Assembly: GCF_003014575.1 (NCBI RefSeq)
Contig: NZ_PYGF01000010.1
Span: 81,056-145,055, forward strand
Direction: 5' to 3'
DNA from: Cecembia rubra
Lineage (GTDB): Bacteria > Bacteroidota > Bacteroidia > Cytophagales > Cyclobacteriaceae
Length of the DNA: 64,000 nucleotides
Shown here: positions 8,481 to 17,188 of the stretch, piece after piece
How the letters are laid out: each line of letters begins with the position of its first letter
Numbering within the stretch: the stretch's first letter is position 1
Made by a program: the position numbers and the translations under genes
The notes under the pieces: model-generated
Told to the model about the DNA's origin: nothing
Seen by the model: only the letters and a program-made list of their open reading frames with translations
The model's database searches: none

Positions 8481-9428
8481 TCAATTATTGATCCGGATAC
8501 TTCCACTGCTAACACTTCCTTTGATTGTATCGGGTACTCCATTATCAATCTTCACTTTTTTACCAGATTCCTTATCGCCAACTTTGACCGAACCACTAGA
8601 TGCGCTCAAATCAAAATTAAAATCTTCCAAGTTGGAAAAAGTATGTATTTGAACGCTTCCTGAATTGGCATGTAGCCTTGTGTCGGGACCCAGGCCTGAA
8701 TTATCTGCCTTTATGCTTCCGGATGTCACTTTAAGACCTCCAAGTTCTTTTACATTGCTAAGCTTAATAGATCCTGAATTTACATTCGCTTCAACTTTTC
8801 CATCGACATTTTCAAAATGCAGATTTCCAGAACTCCCTTTGGCGTTTACATTACCAAACAATTCGGAAAGTTGGATCTTTCCGGAGTTGACATTGGCCTG
8901 GATGTCCCCATACAAGCCTTCACCCCTGATACTTCCAGAACTTGCACTTAAATGCATATCGCCCACCTCAACATCAGATAGCCTGATGCTTCCTGAATTC
9001 ACCTTCAACTCCATCTTTTCATATTTTACATGCATTACATCAATAGTTCCAGATGTATTAGTGAAATTAAGTTTGATATCATCTGGTCCGGTAAGGCTGA
9101 TAAATCCATTGAATCTGCTTCCAAAATTCCAACCAGAGAAAGTAGCATCTCCTACCACCTCAATCTTGAGTTTGGAACCGGACTTTCTGAACTTAATATC
9201 TACACCGCTACTTTCAGGTGCCTCCACAAAAGCGTTCATAAAAACCTCCGAATCACCTTCCCTGCCTTCATAAGAAACTTCCAGAAATCTCCCTTCCACC
9301 TCAATTTCTTTTATATCAGAGAAAGTCTCTTCATAATCCTTGGTATAAGTCTTTTCAGGAACATAACAAGCTCCTAGTAAAAGACCTATTCCAAGGAATG
9401 GTATCATAAAATACAATAATTTATTCAT
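8481..9428 (-). CDS. DUF4097-type beta-helix lipoprotein
   Basis: The 315-residue protein has a lipoprotein signal (GIGLLLGAC, Cys21) and then a long series of short beta-rich repeats. The signature SGSI/SGNL/SGSV recurs about every 19-21 residues (NSGSIRLSDV, SSGSIRGEG, NSGKIQLSEL, SSGNLHFENV, NSGSIKLSNV, TSGSIKADN, NSGSVQIHTF, SSGSVKVGD, SSGSIRINN). This is the DUF4097 adhesin-like right-handed helix pattern. Relatives are cell-envelope proteins of unknown function, often next to small membrane regulators or sensors. It is the last gene of a three-gene operon; its ATG overlaps the TM2 gene by 8 bp. Surface or periplasmic anchoring in a membrane is inferred from the lipobox. Confidence 0.88.
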   Translation of the reverse strand: MNKLLYFMIPFLGIGLLLGACYVPEKTYTKDYEETFSDIKEIEVEGRFLEVSYEGREGDSEVFMNAFVEAPESSGVDIKFRKSGSKLKIEVVGDATFSGWNFGSRFNGFISLTGPDDIKLNFTNTSGTIDVMHVKYEKMELKVNSGSIRLSDVEVGDMHLSASSGSIRGEGLYGDIQANVNSGKIQLSELFGNVNAKGSSGNLHFENVDGKVEANVNSGSIKLSNVKELGGLKVTSGSIKADNSGLGPDTRLHANSGSVQIHTFSNLEDFNFDLSASSGSVKVGDKESGKKVKIDNGVPDTIKGSVSSGSIRINN

Positions 9429-9804
9429 TTCCAGAACCAGCAGCAGAAGTTAAACCATTACTTGACATCATTGACAAAGTCTCGTGAGCAACTTTGATAT
9501 TGTATTCATAGGCCAGACTCTTATAATTTACCAAGTCCACTATGGTACCGATAAAACAAAGTCCCAAAGTCAAGATATACAAAATACCAAGCCCAACCTG
9601 ACCTAGGATAAATCTGTGCAAACCTGCAAATCCGAAGAAACCCAACAGACAAAGAATCAATATCATCTGATTGTCTTTTCTTCTGGCCCTATAAACCTGA
9701 GCAAATAGACTTGCCTGCTCGTCATCCATGTTTTTAAGGATTCCTTGAATGTAACCTAATTCCATACCTTCCAATTCCGGAAGATGTCTCAATACATTAG
9801 CCAT
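9421..9804 (-). CDS. TM2-domain membrane protein
   Basis: The 127-residue protein has a helical N-terminus (about 1-45) and then a TM2 domain: two transmembrane segments (about 48-64 and 68-92) joined by a short loop with the motif GFAGLHRFILGQVGLGILY. The G-x-x-G-x-H-R-F/x-Y-G-like loop is typical. Many Bacteroidota TM2 proteins of this length also start with an LPELxxxE-type segment, seen here as HLPELEGMELGYIQG. Function of TM2 proteins in bacteria is not known. Its start overlaps the DUF2752 gene by 8 bp, and its end overlaps the DUF4097 gene by 8 bp, so the three are translationally coupled. Confidence 0.9.
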   Translation of the reverse strand: MANVLRHLPELEGMELGYIQGILKNMDDEQASLFAQVYRARRKDNQMILILCLLGFFGFAGLHRFILGQVGLGILYILTLGLCFIGTIVDLVNYKSLAYEYNIKVAHETLSMMSSNGLTSAAGSGNE

Positions 9805-10102
9805 AGTGTTTTCTGATTTTGATGTTTCTAATAAGTTGAATGATCCTGTAAATAATCACAGCAAAAGCAAACATGGCCAAGGGATGCATAGACCAGGAGG
9901 CCTTAAGGTCACCTTTGATCAAAAGGCTCATAGACCTGCCCAGACCGCAACCCGGACACCAATCCAATCCAAAATTATCCAATGGACAAAGACTGAAATG
10001 GTCCGCTCCATATGGATCAATCAGTAAAATCCCAATCAGAGATCCTAGCCAAAAGATCAATTCCAAAGGAAGCATTTGCTTTATTGCAGTGATTCTTTTC
10101 AT
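9797..10102 (-). CDS. DUF2752 membrane protein
   Basis: The 101-residue protein carries the DUF2752 signature CPxCGLGR (here WCPGCGLGRS, about residues 47-56) preceded by CPLDNFGLD, between an N-terminal hydrophobic segment (about 12-27) and a second one (about 74-92). The paired cysteines suggest metal or redox chemistry, but this family has no established function. In Bacteroidota it commonly lies beside a TM2-domain gene, as here. It is the first gene of the operon with TM2 and DUF4097. Confidence 0.88.
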   Translation of the reverse strand: MKRITAIKQMLPLELIFWLGSLIGILLIDPYGADHFSLCPLDNFGLDWCPGCGLGRSMSLLIKGDLKASWSMHPLAMFAFAVIIYRIIQLIRNIKIRKHYG

Positions 10103-10212
10103 TAATTCTTTAAATTACTAAAAGAATGCCACAACAAAAAAAAGGTGTTTTTGACCATTTCAAGGGGTTTTTAAATATAATACGCCATAAGATCGGACAA
10201 AATACTGTACGA

Positions 10213-11298
10213 TTATGAACGGTTCAGGGAAGGGATTTTCAGTTCTGGCAATCGTCCAAACTGCATTTTGCATTGATCTAAAAAACTCCTCCGTGTCCGT
10301 TCATAGGTACTTCCTGATCCGTACTGCATAAAAAAACTCAAATCCAACAAAACCCCATAAACTTCCTTGGGCAATGCTATAGATGTCTTGATTCCCAATA
10401 CTTCCGCTACATCTTTTCCCACAAAATAGGCAACCAAAGATGCAGCCCTTGCCGCTAAGGCTGGATCATTGATGGTATCCCTATAATACTTTAGCAAAGC
10501 CTGAATCAAGATATGACCCGCTTCAGATGATTTCAAGTGCCGTTTTCTGATTGCTTTTTCCAATTCAAAAGATTCCTTACCAGTCTCCGGCCAATAGGAA
10601 ATATCTATTCCCAAAAAGAACCCTAACACTTTCCAATAATGCAGAACTGACTCTGAAACCTCTTTTCCCGGAAACTTCCCAAGCTTTTCCATACCCCTCA
10701 GGACAAGCAAGCTGAAGGCAAGATTGGTGCCCAACATATCCTCCTGATTGATGGGAAGGCCCCAATCAGGATTCCAATCCTTGCTATACTTTTGAATAAA
10801 AAACCTGCTGAATGCGTGGATTAACCTGACTTTGGACAATGTAAGCATGGCTTTGTCATTTTCTAAAAAAGTCCCCGGTCTAAAACTATCCAATAGGAAA
10901 AGGGCTGTTTCTGTAAGCCGCATTCCAATTTCCTCTGTAATCCTCCTCGACCTCACCAAGACCTGTGCACCGTCGGCAAATGCATAACAATAAGGAAGCG
11001 AATAAAAGCCCAACATGGATAGGTAAATATTGCCTTCCTTATCAAAAAAATCCTGAGCTGTTTTTATCTTTTTTACATCTCTCCATTCTGGCAAAACTTG
11101 AAATGTCCTTAAATAATCAGAAATGCCAGTGGGCAATTGGTCAATTTCCACTGGACTTGGAATTTCAGACCAGGAATTGATTTTTTCTATCCATCCCGGA
11201 TTACTGAAAAGGTATTGAACTGTTCGGTCTCCAAGAGGATCTCCCTGAATTCTAAGCGTATCCAGTTCTGTATTGAGATATAATTTAACTTTGTTCAC
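10213..11298 (-). CDS. MpaB-type oxygenase (DUF2236, rubber-oxygenase-like)
   Basis: The 361-residue protein matches the pattern of the oxygenase MpaB/latex-clearing-protein family. It has a core segment LVRSRRITEEIGMRLTETA (about 115-133), a VRLIHAFSRFF helix with a candidate haem-ligand His (about 158), and the conserved LPINQEDMLGTNLAFS (about 182-197). Lcp members are b-type haem oxygenases that cleave polyisoprenoids; MpaB acts in mycophenolic acid synthesis. Substrate here is unknown. The start is GTG at 11298, because a TAG stops the frame three codons upstream and no ATG lies nearby. AGAAAGAGG directly before the GTG could act as a ribosome site. It is divergent from the propeller gene by 51 bp. 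Confidence 0.85.
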   Translation of the reverse strand: MNKVKLYLNTELDTLRIQGDPLGDRTVQYLFSNPGWIEKINSWSEIPSPVEIDQLPTGISDYLRTFQVLPEWRDVKKIKTAQDFFDKEGNIYLSMLGFYSLPYCYAFADGAQVLVRSRRITEEIGMRLTETALFLLDSFRPGTFLENDKAMLTLSKVRLIHAFSRFFIQKYSKDWNPDWGLPINQEDMLGTNLAFSLLVLRGMEKLGKFPGKEVSESVLHYWKVLGFFLGIDISYWPETGKESFELEKAIRKRHLKSSEAGHILIQALLKYYRDTINDPALAARAASLVAYFVGKDVAEVLGIKTSIALPKEVYGVLLDLSFFMQYGSGSTYERTRRSFLDQCKMQFGRLPELKIPSLNRS

Positions 11299-11349
11299 CT
11301 CTTTCTAACCTCCATTTTGTAATTTGGTTTCCAAATACTACAGATTACC

Positions 11350-12249
11350 ATGCAGAAAAAAACTATATTCCTTGCCATAAACCTTTATTATATTGCTTTT
11401 ACTACTTTTTCCCAGGTTTCCACAGATTTGATCGCAGTGGATGCAAAAGCCACAGCTGCCGGCTTAAAAATTTTTCCTGAAACCATATTCAAGGTAACCG
11501 ACAGGAATGCTTATGACAACCAACCTGCATTTATCAATGAAAAACAAATGGCATTTTCTGCCGCTGACGACAAAGGAAACCATGACATCATAATTTATAA
11601 TTTTGAATCCAAAAAATTCACTAACCTGACCAAAACAAATTACAGAAATGAATTTTCCCCTTCCCTTACTGATTGTGGCTTATTCGTGTCAACTGTCACA
11701 GTGGAAGAAAATGGCAATCAACGCCTTTGGCTCTATCCAACTAATTTTGGAGAACCAGAACTCCTTTACGATGATATTGAACCTGTTGGATATTACGACT
11801 GGTACGACAACAAAGCGGCTATGTTTATACTGGGAAATCCAAATTCCTTGGTTTATCCATACAGCAAAGGAGAAATTTTTACAATAAGCCAAAATGTTGG
11901 AAGATCGGTAAAAAGGAAACCTAAATCCAGCATTATAACATATATAGACAAGCGTGAGGCAAATGATATTAACGGACAGATATCCTATGCCATAATGGGT
12001 TTTGATATTGAGAATAGGACCTATCATCAATTTGGTTATACTTACCCCGGGGCTGAAGACTTCATTTGGCTCAACAATAACCTTCTTTTGATGGGCAGTG
12101 GAAATCAACTATTTATCCGTAAAACCAATTCCAAAGAATGGGAATCAGTAGGAAAGATTGAATTGAATGGATATGAGCATATCAGCAGAATGGCCTATTC
12201 CCCTAAATTAAGGAAATTGGTCCTGGTCATGAACAGATCAGTAAATTAA
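11350..12249 (+). CDS. Secreted TolB-like propeller protein
   Basis: The 299-residue protein has a Sec signal (IAFTTFSQ, cleavage after about residue 21). It then has beta-propeller repeats of the PD40/TolB type, seen as NQPAFINEKQMAFSAADDKG, DIIIYNFESKKFTNLTK, NEFSPSLTDCGLFVSTVTVE and RLWLYPTNFGEPELLYDD. The number of complete blades is unclear, about four to five. No catalytic motif is visible. The likely location is the periplasm. It lies between the divergent oxygenase and the convergent AbgT gene, so it is probably transcribed alone. Confidence 0.7.
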   Translation: MQKKTIFLAINLYYIAFTTFSQVSTDLIAVDAKATAAGLKIFPETIFKVTDRNAYDNQPAFINEKQMAFSAADDKGNHDIIIYNFESKKFTNLTKTNYRNEFSPSLTDCGLFVSTVTVEENGNQRLWLYPTNFGEPELLYDDIEPVGYYDWYDNKAAMFILGNPNSLVYPYSKGEIFTISQNVGRSVKRKPKSSIITYIDKREANDINGQISYAIMGFDIENRTYHQFGYTYPGAEDFIWLNNNLLLMGSGNQLFIRKTNSKEWESVGKIELNGYEHISRMAYSPKLRKLVLVMNRSVN

Positions 12250-12268
12250 TAACTCACCATTCACCACG

Positions 12269-13828
12269 CTACATTGAAGGTGCCATCAAATACTCATAAG
12301 TAGCCTGAAGTCCCAATGGAATGCCAATTGTCCAATACAAGAGCAAAAATAATGTCCATGTCACCAATAACATCAAAGAATAAGGCAACATTATAGATAC
12401 CAAGGTGCCAATCCCTGTTGACTTTACATATTTTTGGCAAAAGACCACAATTAAGGGAAAATAGGGCAGTAATGGAGTAATGATATTGGATACTGAATCA
12501 CCCACCCTGTAAGCTGCCTGGGTCAGATCAGGAGATATCCCCAGCTGCATAAGCATAGGAACAAATATTGGGCTTATTAGCGCCCATTTGGCCGAAGCAG
12601 ATCCCACCAAAAGGTTAACGAATGCTGTCAAAATCACAATTCCCACGATAGTCACCTGTGCAGGTAAATCCATGGCCTGAAGGAAGTTAGCTCCCTTCAA
12701 AGCTGTCAGAGAACCAATATTGGACAATGTGAATGCATTGATAAATAAGGCACAGAAGAAGGCCATAACTATATAATAGGCCATACTTCCCATGGATTTA
12801 CTCATAGAAGCTACCATGTCCTTTAAGGACTTATATGTACCACTAGCAAATCCATATACCAAACCGGGAATCCAAAAAATAACGAAAATCAAAGGAACTA
12901 TGGACTTCATCAATGGCGCTCCAAAACCAGTAAGCCCACCTTCAGGATCTCTCAAGGCAGAATCTTGGGGAATTGCCCATAATACCAATAAAATCAGCAA
13001 AATAAACATAGACAAAAAAGCAATCCAGAAAGATTTTTTCTCTTTACTGTTCAGCTTGTCCATGGTTGGAATATCTTCTAGATTCTCGTCAACAATTACA
13101 TTAGCATTCAACCTTGGCTCAATTACCCGATCTGTTAGGAACCAAACCACCGCTATAACCACAATACTTGAAAGTCCTGTAAAATAGATATTATTCAAGG
13201 GATTGAGCAATATTTCCGGATCTATTATCCTTGCTGCAGATTGGGTAAAACTCTGGATCAATGGATCAATACTGGATGGTATAAAATTCGCACTGAATCC
13301 GCCGGATACCCCTGCAAATGCTGCTGCAATTCCCGCTAAAGGATGCCTGCCCGCAGCATAAAAGATCACCCCACCTAATGGAATTACCAAAACATATCCA
13401 GCATCAGCAGCTGTATGGCTTACAATTGCTACCAAAACCAAAATCGGTGTTAATAGCATTTTGGGGGTAATTCCCAGTATAAATTTAAGTCCGGCATTGA
13501 TAAAACCGGAATGTTCTGCAACGCCTACTCCTAACATAGCAAGTAGTACTACACCCAAAGGAGGAAAATTGATGAAAACATTGGTCATGTTGGACAGAAA
13601 TGCCGCCAATTGGGGGCCCGTCAATAAATTCTGTACCCGCAATTCGTTTCCAGATCGAGGATCAATTGCACCAAAATCAATAGGCGACAATAAGGCTGAA
13701 AACACCCATGTCAGAAGCATCAAAAAGAAAAACAAAATAGCTGGATCTGGAAGCTTATTCCCTGCTTTTTCAATGAAATCCAGAAATTTATCCAAAAAGG
13801 TCTTAGGCCTTTGCTCGACTGTACTCAT
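12269..13828 (-). CDS. AbgT-family transporter
   Basis: The 519-residue, very hydrophobic protein is close to the usual 500-510 residues of AbgT proteins. Typical features are the N-terminal GNKLPDPAILFFFLMLL, the hairpin region with SHTAADAGYVLVIPLGG (about 137-153), GVSGGFSANFIPSSIDPL (about 173-190), and the late hairpin VGSASAKWALISPIFVPML (about 410-428). E. coli AbgT imports p-aminobenzoyl-glutamate; MtrF and YdaH of this family export sulfonamides. No abgA or abgB hydrolase gene lies nearby, so an efflux or peptide-uptake role is equally possible. It converges on the propeller gene at 12249 with a 19-bp gap. Confidence 0.93.
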   Translation of the reverse strand: MSTVEQRPKTFLDKFLDFIEKAGNKLPDPAILFFFLMLLTWVFSALLSPIDFGAIDPRSGNELRVQNLLTGPQLAAFLSNMTNVFINFPPLGVVLLAMLGVGVAEHSGFINAGLKFILGITPKMLLTPILVLVAIVSHTAADAGYVLVIPLGGVIFYAAGRHPLAGIAAAFAGVSGGFSANFIPSSIDPLIQSFTQSAARIIDPEILLNPLNNIYFTGLSSIVVIAVVWFLTDRVIEPRLNANVIVDENLEDIPTMDKLNSKEKKSFWIAFLSMFILLILLVLWAIPQDSALRDPEGGLTGFGAPLMKSIVPLIFVIFWIPGLVYGFASGTYKSLKDMVASMSKSMGSMAYYIVMAFFCALFINAFTLSNIGSLTALKGANFLQAMDLPAQVTIVGIVILTAFVNLLVGSASAKWALISPIFVPMLMQLGISPDLTQAAYRVGDSVSNIITPLLPYFPLIVVFCQKYVKSTGIGTLVSIMLPYSLMLLVTWTLFLLLYWTIGIPLGLQATYEYLMAPSM

Positions 13829-13953
13829 ATTGGGCTATATTTAGGTTTCTCAAAAATAAGAAGCCTAATTAAATTTCAAAGAAAGGCCAAAAACTTATAT
13901 TTGATGATCGTTAAAAATTCAAGTCAAAAATAAGAACCTAACACCCCATTACA

Positions 13954-14868
13954 ATGAAAATGATGATCACCTTGCTTTTAGTTTTATTGGGAATTTCCAC
14001 CTCTACCCTCTATGCCCAAGAGCAGATTGAAGACAAAAAGAAAATTGTAGCCAAAAATGCCAAATTGACTAAAGTGGCAGATGGATTTACTTTCACAGAA
14101 GGCCCTGCCGTTCACAGAAATGGGGACGTTTATTTCACAGATCAACCTAATAACAAAATCTTAAGATGGTCTGCTACAAGAAATGAAGTAAGTGTATTTT
14201 TGGAAGATGCGGGAAGATCCAATGGTATGTTTTTTGACCGGAGAGGCAATTTGATTTCCTGTGCTGATTTGGAAAACCAACTTTGGTCAATTGATGATAA
14301 AGGAAATGCACAAGTACTTATTGAGAACTATAAAGGCAAACTTTTAAATGGTCCCAATGATTTATGGATAGCTCCAAACGGAGGAATATATTTTACCGAT
14401 CCCTTGTACAAAAGACCTTATTGGAGCAGATCTCCTGAAATGCAGCAAAACGGTGAACACCTTTATTATTTGGCCCCTGATAGATTACAGTTCTTCAGGG
14501 TAGATGAAAATATGGTCAAACCAAACGGTCTTATTGGTACACCCGATGGGAAAAAACTATATGTAGCGGACATAGGAGACAACAAAACCTATGTTTACGA
14601 TGTGGAAGAGGACGGATACCTTAAAAACAGGAAACTTTTCTGTGAAATGGGTTCAGACGGAATGACAATTGACAATAGGGGAAATGTTTACCTTACCGGC
14701 AAAGGTGTTACTGTTTTTAATCCTAAAGGAGAAAAAATCGCCCATATTCCTGTTCCGGAAAACTGGACTGCCAATGTGGTTTTGGGAGGAACAGACAGAA
14801 AAACACTCTTTATTACCGCCATGGGAGCAGTATATACCCTGAACATGAAAGTTCGAGGAGTTTATTGA
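13954..14868 (+). CDS. SMP-30/gluconolactonase/LRE family protein, secreted
   Basis: The 304-residue protein has a signal peptide (LLLVLLGISTSTLYAQ) and a six-bladed propeller with the SMP-30 features: FTEGPAVHRNGDVYFTDQP (about 47-65) with the first metal Glu, SNGMFFDRRGNLISCAD (about 90-106), LNGPNDLWIAPNGGIYFTDP (about 134-153) with the metal Asn/Asp, and MVKPNGLIGTPDGKKLYVAD. Family members hydrolyse sugar lactones or organophosphates with a divalent metal. The exported position suggests action on extracytoplasmic sugar acids, which is inference. It stands alone, with a strong hairpin directly downstream. Confidence 0.9.
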   Translation: MKMMITLLLVLLGISTSTLYAQEQIEDKKKIVAKNAKLTKVADGFTFTEGPAVHRNGDVYFTDQPNNKILRWSATRNEVSVFLEDAGRSNGMFFDRRGNLISCADLENQLWSIDDKGNAQVLIENYKGKLLNGPNDLWIAPNGGIYFTDPLYKRPYWSRSPEMQQNGEHLYYLAPDRLQFFRVDENMVKPNGLIGTPDGKKLYVADIGDNKTYVYDVEEDGYLKNRKLFCEMGSDGMTIDNRGNVYLTGKGVTVFNPKGEKIAHIPVPENWTANVVLGGTDRKTLFITAMGAVYTLNMKVRGVY

Positions 14869-14880
14869 CAATTTATGAAT

Positions 14881-14914
14881 TCACTGGTTCAAGCCTAAAA
14901 ACCTGAACCAGTGA
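14881..14914. terminator. Hairpin between convergent genes, probable bidirectional terminator
   Basis: A perfect 11-bp stem TCACTGGTTCA/TGAACCAGTGA with a 12-base loop lies between the SMP-30 gene and the convergent FrnE gene. Neither side has a strict T run (TTAAAAATATG follows on the plus strand), so termination efficiency is uncertain. Confidence 0.6.
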
Positions 14915-14928
14915 TTAAAAATATGTTT

Positions 14929-15636
14929 TTAGTTACAATTTCCCTCCACATCACAGGCAGCGGTATCAGAACCAGCTATATCAAGAATTGGATGTTCTTT
15001 CAAATAATCCGCCCAAGCCCTTTCCAATGTTTTTTCAAAAACTTCGAGGGACTGGGCTCCTGAAATAGCAAACTTCCTGTCAAATACAAAAAAGGGCACA
15101 CCCCTAACTCCCAGCAATCGTGACTCTTCAATATCCTTGTTCACCTTGTCCATAAACTCTGCTGTATTGAGACATTCCATTGCTCTTACCCTATCAATTC
15201 CAACCTCCTCTGCAAAGCCAAACAGGGTTTCTCTATTATCAATATTCGCCCCTTCAGTAAAATAAGCCTTAAGCAATCTTTCCTTCATTTGATCCCCTTT
15301 ACCTAAAGATTTGGCGAGTTGTAGTATGTTGTGGGCATTCCTGGCATTGGCTACAACTGTTTTATCCATTTGGTAATAAAGCCCCTCTCCTTCAGCCATC
15401 TCTGAGACCTGAAGGGTGATCTGACGGGTCTGTTCCAGACTCCATCCCTTGGTCTCAGCCAGGTATTCCACAGTACTTTTGTTGGGATCTGTCTGCATGT
15501 CAGGATTCAACAAGAAACTTTTCCATTCGATTTGTACCTTATCGGCATGGTCAAAATTTTTCAACGCAGCTTCCAGCCTGCGCTTACCGATATAACAAAA
15601 AGGACACATAATGTCCGACCAGATTTCTACTTTCAT
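14929..15636 (-). CDS. FrnE-like DsbA-family oxidoreductase
   Basis: The 235-residue cytoplasmic protein (no signal peptide) has a thioredoxin fold with redox motif CPFC (residues 11-14, SDIMCPFCYIGKRRLE), a helical insertion, and the cis-Pro loop GVRGVPFFVF (about 175-184). This is the FrnE/2-hydroxychromene-isomerase-like branch of DsbA, implicated in Deinococcus FrnE in disulfide exchange and stress tolerance. The length is normal. Three late cysteines (AACDVEGNCN) are unusual and could add a metal or disulfide site. It is divergent from the zinc-ribbon gene. Confidence 0.9.
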   Translation of the reverse strand: MKVEIWSDIMCPFCYIGKRRLEAALKNFDHADKVQIEWKSFLLNPDMQTDPNKSTVEYLAETKGWSLEQTRQITLQVSEMAEGEGLYYQMDKTVVANARNAHNILQLAKSLGKGDQMKERLLKAYFTEGANIDNRETLFGFAEEVGIDRVRAMECLNTAEFMDKVNKDIEESRLLGVRGVPFFVFDRKFAISGAQSLEVFEKTLERAWADYLKEHPILDIAGSDTAACDVEGNCN

Positions 15637-15679
15637 CGTAATCTTGTTTATTTGTTATCTAAATCAAAAAAGCGCTCAG

Positions 15680-15847
15680 ATGGTTCAAAAAAACAAGACA
15701 ATAGAATGCCCCTCCTGTGCCATGATGGTGGATAAGGTTCTGGAATTCTGCCCGATCTGCCAATATCAATTCCCAAAAACAAATCCCTTTTATCAATGGC
15801 TTGCCATCCTACTGGCCTTGTTATTCTTGCTGATGTTTATTTTTTAG
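15680..15847 (+). CDS. Small zinc-ribbon membrane protein
   Basis: The 55-residue product starts at the ATG at 15680; the frame extends upstream to 15611 but would run into the divergent frnE-like gene. Two CxxC knuckles, CPSC and CPIC (ECPSCAMMVDKVLEFCPIC), form a zinc ribbon. One hydrophobic helix follows (WLAILLALLFLLMFIF). Such tail-anchored zinc ribbons are common and uncharacterised. It lies 157 bp from the end of the Fic gene, in a stretch with nothing else recognised. Confidence 0.7.
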   Translation: MVQKNKTIECPSCAMMVDKVLEFCPICQYQFPKTNPFYQWLAILLALLFLLMFIF

Positions 15848-16003
15848 ATCCACCTCCTTTTCTTAGCGATTAAAACTGGATTCATGAAAGGTCATTTTCC
15901 TTTTTCCAATCCCAAATCCTTAATGGACCCCTTAATTCCCTGAAATCCTTAATGGTTCAAAATCCTCCGAAATCCAACTTCCAAAACCGTCACAAGGTTA
16001 TAC

Positions 16004-17095
16004 CTACACCATCTCCAGATGCTTCTGAAGGGATTCGATAACCGTATCAGCTACCAAGTGGTAGAAAATATCCGGATTATTATCCATCTGTACAGCTTCT
16101 AATGCCTTGTAGTAAGCCAATCTAGAAGCCAGATCCCCTTTCAGATTAGCAATGGTCAACCCATGCTTCAAGAGGATCAGATTCATGACCAACCTACTTG
16201 TCCGGCCATTGCCGTCAATAAACGGATGAATACTCACCAAGCGTTCATGCATCTCCGCCGCAAGGATGACCGGATGAAGGATTTTTTTTTGATTATCATA
16301 ATGGATGAAATATTCCTCCATCAACTTAACCAATAAGAAGGGCTGTGGCGGCACATGCTGACTACCTGAAATACGGACAGGAACTTGCCTATATCTACCT
16401 GCATTCTCTTTGTCAATACCTTTAAGGATCAGATAATGCAATTCCATCAGGACCCTGGGACCAAAATCCATTTTATCGGAAACCAGCTGCTCAATGTACG
16501 AAACAGCCTCAGCATGATTAATGGCCTCCAAATGCTCTCTCATGGACTTCCCCCCTATAGTAATCCCTTCATTGACTACCAAATGGGTCTCCTGAAGGGT
16601 AAGGGTATTGCCTTCAATCCTATTGCTTTCATAGGTGTAGGACACCATGAAAAACTCCTGCATTTTGCGGAGCTGTGTCCTATTCAAAGGCCTTTTGGAA
16701 TTCCAATCCTGCTTTAGGGCATCAATAACAGACAACTTTTTTTGAATGGCTTGTGATAAACCCTGCATCTGTAGTGCTTTATGGCTGCTCAAGTACTCTA
16801 CCCTGGATTCAGCCAGGGAAAGTATCTCTACAGCATCGGATTCATGCTCCAGAATTTGGTAAATTTTCTCTGCTACCCATGTCTTCCTTAGGGTGTCAAA
16901 TGGCGTATCCAATGCCAATGCCAAAGCTTTTAGATTCTCTTCGGTGGGCATCCTGGACCCTTTTTCAAATTTGGACACCAAAGCAGGGTCTACCCCACTT
17001 TCAAAGGCTAGCTGACGCACGGCCCATCCTTTCCTTTTCCTCATTTCAACAAGAATTTGAGAAAGTGTCTTCATTTTATCCTCTTTTGTTGACAT
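16004..17095 (-). CDS. XRE helix-turn-helix fused to Fic-domain AMP-transferase
   Basis: The 363-residue protein has an XRE DNA-binding domain (about 8-65; VRQLAFESGVDPALVSKFEK), a helical linker and a Fic domain. The active motif HPFIDGNGRTSR (290-301) matches HxFxDGNGRxxR. An inhibitory S/TxxxEG motif, SNRIEG (157-162), precedes it, as in class II Fic proteins whose own helix blocks ATP binding. Fic enzymes transfer AMP or related groups to target proteins. The ATG at 17095 is preferred; the frame extends to a TTG at 17110. The HTH domain and the palindrome at 17101-17123 suggest autoregulation. No separate antitoxin gene is present. Target unknown. Confidence 0.92.
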   Translation of the reverse strand: MSTKEDKMKTLSQILVEMRKRKGWAVRQLAFESGVDPALVSKFEKGSRMPTEENLKALALALDTPFDTLRKTWVAEKIYQILEHESDAVEILSLAESRVEYLSSHKALQMQGLSQAIQKKLSVIDALKQDWNSKRPLNRTQLRKMQEFFMVSYTYESNRIEGNTLTLQETHLVVNEGITIGGKSMREHLEAINHAEAVSYIEQLVSDKMDFGPRVLMELHYLILKGIDKENAGRYRQVPVRISGSQHVPPQPFLLVKLMEEYFIHYDNQKKILHPVILAAEMHERLVSIHPFIDGNGRTSRLVMNLILLKHGLTIANLKGDLASRLAYYKALEAVQMDNNPDIFYHLVADTVIESLQKHLEMV

Positions 17096-17100
17096 TTTTA

Positions 17101-17123
17101 TTGTTGACAAATTTAATCAACAA
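17101..17123. promoter_or_regulatory. Palindrome before the XRE-Fic gene, candidate operator
   Basis: TTGTTGA (17101-17107) and TCAACAA (17117-17123) form a perfect 7+7 inverted repeat with a 9-base spacer, six bases upstream of the ATG. A further TTGTTGACA copy at 17086-17094 overlaps the start codon. This spacing suits an XRE-type dimer and suggests autorepression by the Fic fusion protein. Confidence 0.55.
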
Positions 17124-17188
17124 AATTAGGATTGGGAATTTTTTTTTCAATTTTTTTTCATCAAATTGAAAACAAACTTCAGCACCCT

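Noticed and set aside
15848-16003. Repeated AAATCCTTAATGG words as a regulatory repeat
   Set aside because: Only two imperfect copies in a short AT-rich gap; no flanking feature supports a function.
17096-17110. Five-codon N-terminal extension of the Fic protein from a TTG
   Set aside because: The ATG at 17095 gives a normal start, and the extension overlaps the palindromic operator candidate.
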